Below are positions 61,305-64,000 of a DNA stretch of 64,000 nucleotides, piece after piece. The first letter of the stretch is position 1; every line of letters starts with the position of its first letter. The position numbers and the translations under genes were made by a program. The DNA is taken from the NCBI GenBank assembly GCA_003254925.1, contig QANZ01005809.1, positions 226,692 through 290,691 of the forward strand, written 5' to 3'. This stretch comes from Chamaecrista fasciculata. Lineage: Eukaryota; Streptophyta; Magnoliopsida; Fabales; Fabaceae. The notes beneath the pieces are model-generated. The model was not told the DNA's origin. It made no database searches and was given only the letters and a program-made list of their open reading frames with translations.

Positions 61305-61491
61305 TGTACATTTTGGGCGTGCGCCTAAAACGCATACATGGCTCAGGCATTGGTTCCATCGCACGCGCTCCAAACCTATCACCCCGCACACCTTGAGAAA
61401 TGATACGACGAACGCGCTCGTAGACGATCCAATTGCTCTTGTAGCCCTCACTTGTTGAACTAGGTAAGCTTGTCCATTTTTTAGTTTATCA
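61305..61491 (+). repeat. Gypsy 3' LTR, internally deleted
   Basis: It starts TGTACATTTTGGGCGTGCGCC, matching the first part of the 5' LTR (TTTGGGCGTACGCCTAAA), and ends with the same last 75 bp (GACGATCCAATTGCTCTT to TAGTTTATCA) before TSD ACATT. At 187 bp it lacks about 420 bp of the 5' LTR, including the TATA box. The left boundary is approximate. Confidence 0.7.
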
Positions 61492-61721
61492 ACATTTATT
61501 AAAAAAAATATATAAAAAAATGAGGAAATATAAGGGTATTATTATCAAGAGAAAAAGAAGAAGGTCAATCAATTAATGTTGTACAAAATTCTGCATACTT
61601 TTTCATATTTTCAAGGACAATAAATGCATCTAAGGACTATATTGATAATTCATTTTCTTTGCTGTTTCTAATGTTTTTTTTTAATTTCTCAAAAATATAC
61701 ATCCCCATTACTACTTTAAAC

Positions 61722-62248
61722 CATAGTATTAAAAACCGGACCGGACGGGGCGGACCGACCGGTGAACCGGAGCCCAGGCCGGTCCGGAGAAATAAAAATA
61801 TCGAATTGCAGTTGAACCGGTGACTCACCGGTTCAACCGGCGGTCCGACCGGTGAACCGTGAACCGGTTTGACCCACCAAAGTTTGCAAAATTACATATT
61901 GACTCCAAAAAATTTTCAAAAAATTACAAATTAGTCCCTGGATACATGTTATAGATGGACTAAAATGAAAACTTTAAAAAAAATTTGGGGTCAATATGTA
62001 ATTTTTACAAAACTTGTTATGGTTAAAATTGCAAAATAGCTCCAAAGGTACTAAAGTGTTTAATATTTACTTTATATTTAAATTATTGCAATATATTAAT
62101 GTGTACTTAATGAATATGTATATTTGAAAATGTATTTTTTAAGTAAACCGGCTCAACCGGTTAAACCAGTGACCCAGCGGTTGAACCATTGAACCAGTGA
62201 CCCGAGCCTTCCACCGGTTTGATAATCGGTCCGGTTTTTTGCAGTATG
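61722..62248. mobile_element. hAT-like MITE with ACCGGACCGG ends
   Basis: Left end CATAGTATTAAAAACCGGAC; right end, complemented, CATACTGCAAAAAACCGGAC. CTTTAAAC at 61714-61721 and 62249-62256 is a perfect 8-bp TSD of hAT type. Both arms are packed with CCGGT, AACCGG and GACCGG words around an AT-rich centre with no ORF. Confidence 0.88.
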
Positions 62249-62256
62249 CTTTAAAC

Positions 62257-62529
62257 TAATCAAATCTTTGACTTTGTTCTTTTGCTTTTCAAACATGTCA
62301 TTAAAATAATATTTTATTCTTTAATTAAAAACTGATCTTATCAAAACAGAAAATCTCATATTTTAAATTATAAAATCCAATCTACATCTTAGAGAATCAG
62401 ATGCTGTCATAAACTAATTAGAAATCAAATCTCATCCAGTCCTTTTTCAATTTCTGACTTCAATTTTTTTTTTCTAAATTTTCCCCTCAGCCAAGAATTT
62501 GATGGTTAAGAATTCAAAGCCCATAATAC
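62257..62529. other. AT-rich DNA upstream of candidate gene
   Basis: There is no gene. It may hold promoter sequence of the unit starting near 62590. Confidence 0.4.
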
Positions 62530-62889
62530 TTTTTTGTTTTTCATTAAAGCCCAATCTATTAATAAAAGGAATCAATTTCCAGAAGCCCTATTTCGAAACG
62601 TGTCTCTCTCACAAATAAAACCTATCAGTGAAATTTGTAAGAGAAAACTGAAGCATCTCTCTCTTCTCTTGCTTTCTTTCTCTGTCTTCCATATCCAAAT
62701 CCAAACTTGCAATAAATTCAAAATCAAATTTAGAATTTGATTTGTACCTTCTTTTTTCTTCCTTTCTGGATTCTTCTCTCTCGCTTTCTCTCTCTAGCTA
62801 ATACTTTCTCTCTCTTTCAGACAATCTCTTCTTCCCCGCCGCCGGGACCTGAGTTTGTTTTGCTTCTTCTGACCGGTGTTGTTTTCCGG
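62530..62889 (+). promoter_or_regulatory. Candidate promoter and 5' UTR exon of a gene beyond the window
   Basis: TATTAATAAAAGG near 62557 is TATA-like. It is followed by a pyrimidine-rich leader with many CTCTCT words, and the stretch ends TTTTCCGG|GTACGTAC, a possible splice donor at 62890. No convincing coding sequence is seen, so this could be a noncoding first exon with a long intron from 62890. The gene would lie to the right of the window. The call rests on composition and one splice-like site. Confidence 0.4.
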
Positions 62890-63566
62890 GTACGTACTTG
62901 TCCGAAGCTCACCTCATTCTATCTCTCTGTGAATTTACTGTTTCTATTTGTGATCGCGAAATGTTTCGAGATTGTTAGGTTAATATGGATAGAGTAGGGT
63001 TTTAGTTCCTGTTGGTGTTTTTTGCGAAATGGAGTTATGGGTTTTGATTTTTTTTATGTTTACTGTTTGATTTTTGGTCTTGGAATCTAGTTGGTCTTAC
63101 TTTTTCACTCTTGTTTAGTCTTTGTTTGTTCATTTATTTCGCGGGTATTTGTGTTGTTGGATGCCGAGGTTTGAGACTTTGAGCACTGGTTCTGTGTTTT
63201 CAGGGTTTCTATAATATATTTGGGGTTTCTTGATGAAAATTTGTGCTTGTTTGAGAGGATTATGTAGGAAGTATTCTTATTCCTTTTTCAACGTGTACCC
63301 TGTCTTGCTGTTACCTCTGTTGCCTTTGTACCGAAAGAGGGGGCTTGTGGCGGAATTTGTATTCAAAAGGGACAGTTAGTAAAAAAAAACGACTGGAGTT
63401 TTGTTGAACTGATCTGTTAATTGTATGGTTATTCAAGCTGTAAATGTGATGTCATTAGAGGATCAATTTGAATAATAAGAAACCATGAGTAAATCTCAGG
63501 ACTGTAAACTACGCTCAGTTGTACTAATTTTTCCAAATTGACCATAACGCTATCATTTTAATTGAT
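62890..63566 (+). other. Possible first intron of the right-edge gene
   Basis: T-rich, short frames only, in keeping with a plant first intron; no acceptor can be tied to a coding exon in the window. Confidence 0.35.
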
Positions 63567-63780
63567 GGACCCGGATCTTCTGTCTTCAAAACCTCTCTAT
63601 CATTCTCTATCATTGGAACGCCCGGTAAAACAACACCCAAAACGCACTGTTTCATTTAATTTCATAAAATGAGACCACCATGTGGCATGATCTTAATAAT
63701 GGCGGGCTCAAAATCGGACGGTTAAAAATCACCTAAATGCAGAGAATGATAGAGAACTCAAATTTAGAGGATCCAATTTC
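63567..63780. mobile_element. Small MULE-type MITE
   Basis: The 214-bp element begins GGACCCGGATCTTCT and ends AGAGGATCCAATTTC, with inner arms CTCTATCATTCTCT and AGAGAATGATAGAGAA. TTTAATTGAT at 63557-63566 and 63781-63790 is a perfect 10-bp TSD, which fits Mutator-type insertion. Confidence 0.8.
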
Positions 63781-63896
63781 TTTAATTGATATATCAAATG
63801 TAAACTGTTCAAACAGAATAAGTCAACTACTACGTTTACTATTTCCAAATAGCTTTCCATTTTTGGTAAACTGAAAACAAACTCGACTAAATCCTA

Positions 63897-64000
63897 CTCC
63901 CTCTGTTTCATAATATCTGCCATAGTTTTGGAGATATCTATGTTTCAAAATATCTGAAGTTTTACAAAATCAAGAAAGCATTATTTTTTTACAAGTTTAT
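63897..64000. mobile_element. Stowaway-like MITE, cut by window end
   Basis: CTCCCTCTGTTTCATAATAT follows a TA dinucleotide at 63895-63896, the typical left end and target of Stowaway (Tc1/mariner) MITEs. The right end is outside the window. Confidence 0.65.

Larger units (their letters stand above)
43537..61491 (+). mobile_element. Tat-lineage Ty3/gypsy retrotransposon, interrupted by copia
   Basis: ACATT at 43532-43536 and 61492-61496 is a perfect 5-bp TSD. The order is 5' LTR, PBS, gag, protease, candidate intron, RT, RNase H, second RNase H, integrase (cut by the copia insertion at 49356), antisense ORF, and a short 3' LTR. The second, archaeal-type RNase H and the antisense ORF after pol are marks of the Tat lineage (Ogre/Retand/Grande group). 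GC content is well above the surroundings. Several in-frame TAG codons and at least one gag frameshift make it defective; the integrase C-terminus is absent. Confidence 0.9.
43155..61655. mobile_element. Long foldback MITE split by the gypsy element
   Basis: The parts 43155-43536 and 61492-61655 together form a hairpin of about 545 bp. The left arm (GCATTTATTATCATTG, ACATTAATTGGTTG, AATAATACCCTTATATT, TTAATAAATGT) is matched by the reverse complement of the right part (AATATAAGGGTATTATT, AACATTAATT reversed, GACAATAAATGC). An inner pair near 43330-43360 and 43470-43530 continues the same arms around an AT-rich centre. The gypsy inserted in the right arm, duplicating ACATT. The outer ends are approximate and no TSD of the MITE was found. 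Confidence 0.75.

Noticed and set aside
1-64000. tRNA, rRNA, CRISPR array or bacterial-type operon
   Set aside because: None seen; the window is plant nuclear DNA. A covariance-model scan would be needed to exclude small RNA genes.

Overview
The window is nuclear DNA of a flowering plant, most likely a eudicot. The evidence is an AT-rich background, GT-AG introns, a 24-exon plant-type COPB2 gene, plant LTR retrotransposon lineages (Ty1/copia and Tat-type Ty3/gypsy), RTE and L1 LINEs, and many MITEs. It holds one confident host gene, the possible start of a second, and otherwise transposable elements, many nested and many with target-site duplications (TSDs) that can be read directly.

1-13 kb: several foldback/TIR elements (56-444, 631-1362, 2803-2963, 3313-3804), then a nest. 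An RTE-type LINE fragment is split by a minus-strand solo LTR (5337-12259, TSD GAGGT). That LTR is split by a plus-strand solo LTR of another copia family (5788-9968, TSD GTCCA), and that one by a minus-strand solo LTR of the same family (6724-8799, TSD CATTA). A Tourist-like element (10933-11919, TSD TAA, containing an assembly gap) lies in the outer LTR.

13-24.5 kb: another solo LTR (13491-14672, TSD AACTT), a minus-strand L1 remnant with RNase H, a probable retroposon with a long CT tract, a long-TIR Mutator-like element (20993-23627) with remnants resembling the C-terminal tail of plant-mobile-domain proteins, and two copies of one MITE family, one just upstream of COPB2.

24.9-34.4 kb: COPB2 (coatomer beta'-COP), complete at 920 codons, with the start codon as the last three bases of exon 1 and a 21-nt second exon.

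34.8-42.6 kb: a diverged tandem duplication of about 3 kb just downstream of COPB2, with no coding sequence recognised, that includes antisense remnants of a gypsy LTR.

43.1-61.7 kb: a second nest. A Tat-lineage gypsy element (43537-61491, TSD ACATT) sits in one arm of a foldback MITE. It has gag, protease, a candidate Ogre-type intron, RT, two RNase H domains, a cut-off integrase and a long antisense ORF. A copia element (49356-57235), of the same family as the nested solo LTRs, is inserted in the integrase; its 3' LTR is replaced by an inverted LTR palindrome and the integrase 3' part is missing.

61.7-64 kb: a hAT-like MITE with CCGG-rich ends, a candidate 5' leader exon of a gene running off the right edge, a small MULE-type MITE and the start of a Stowaway-like element. 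All retroelement ORFs carry stops or frameshifts. COPB2 is the only intact known gene.
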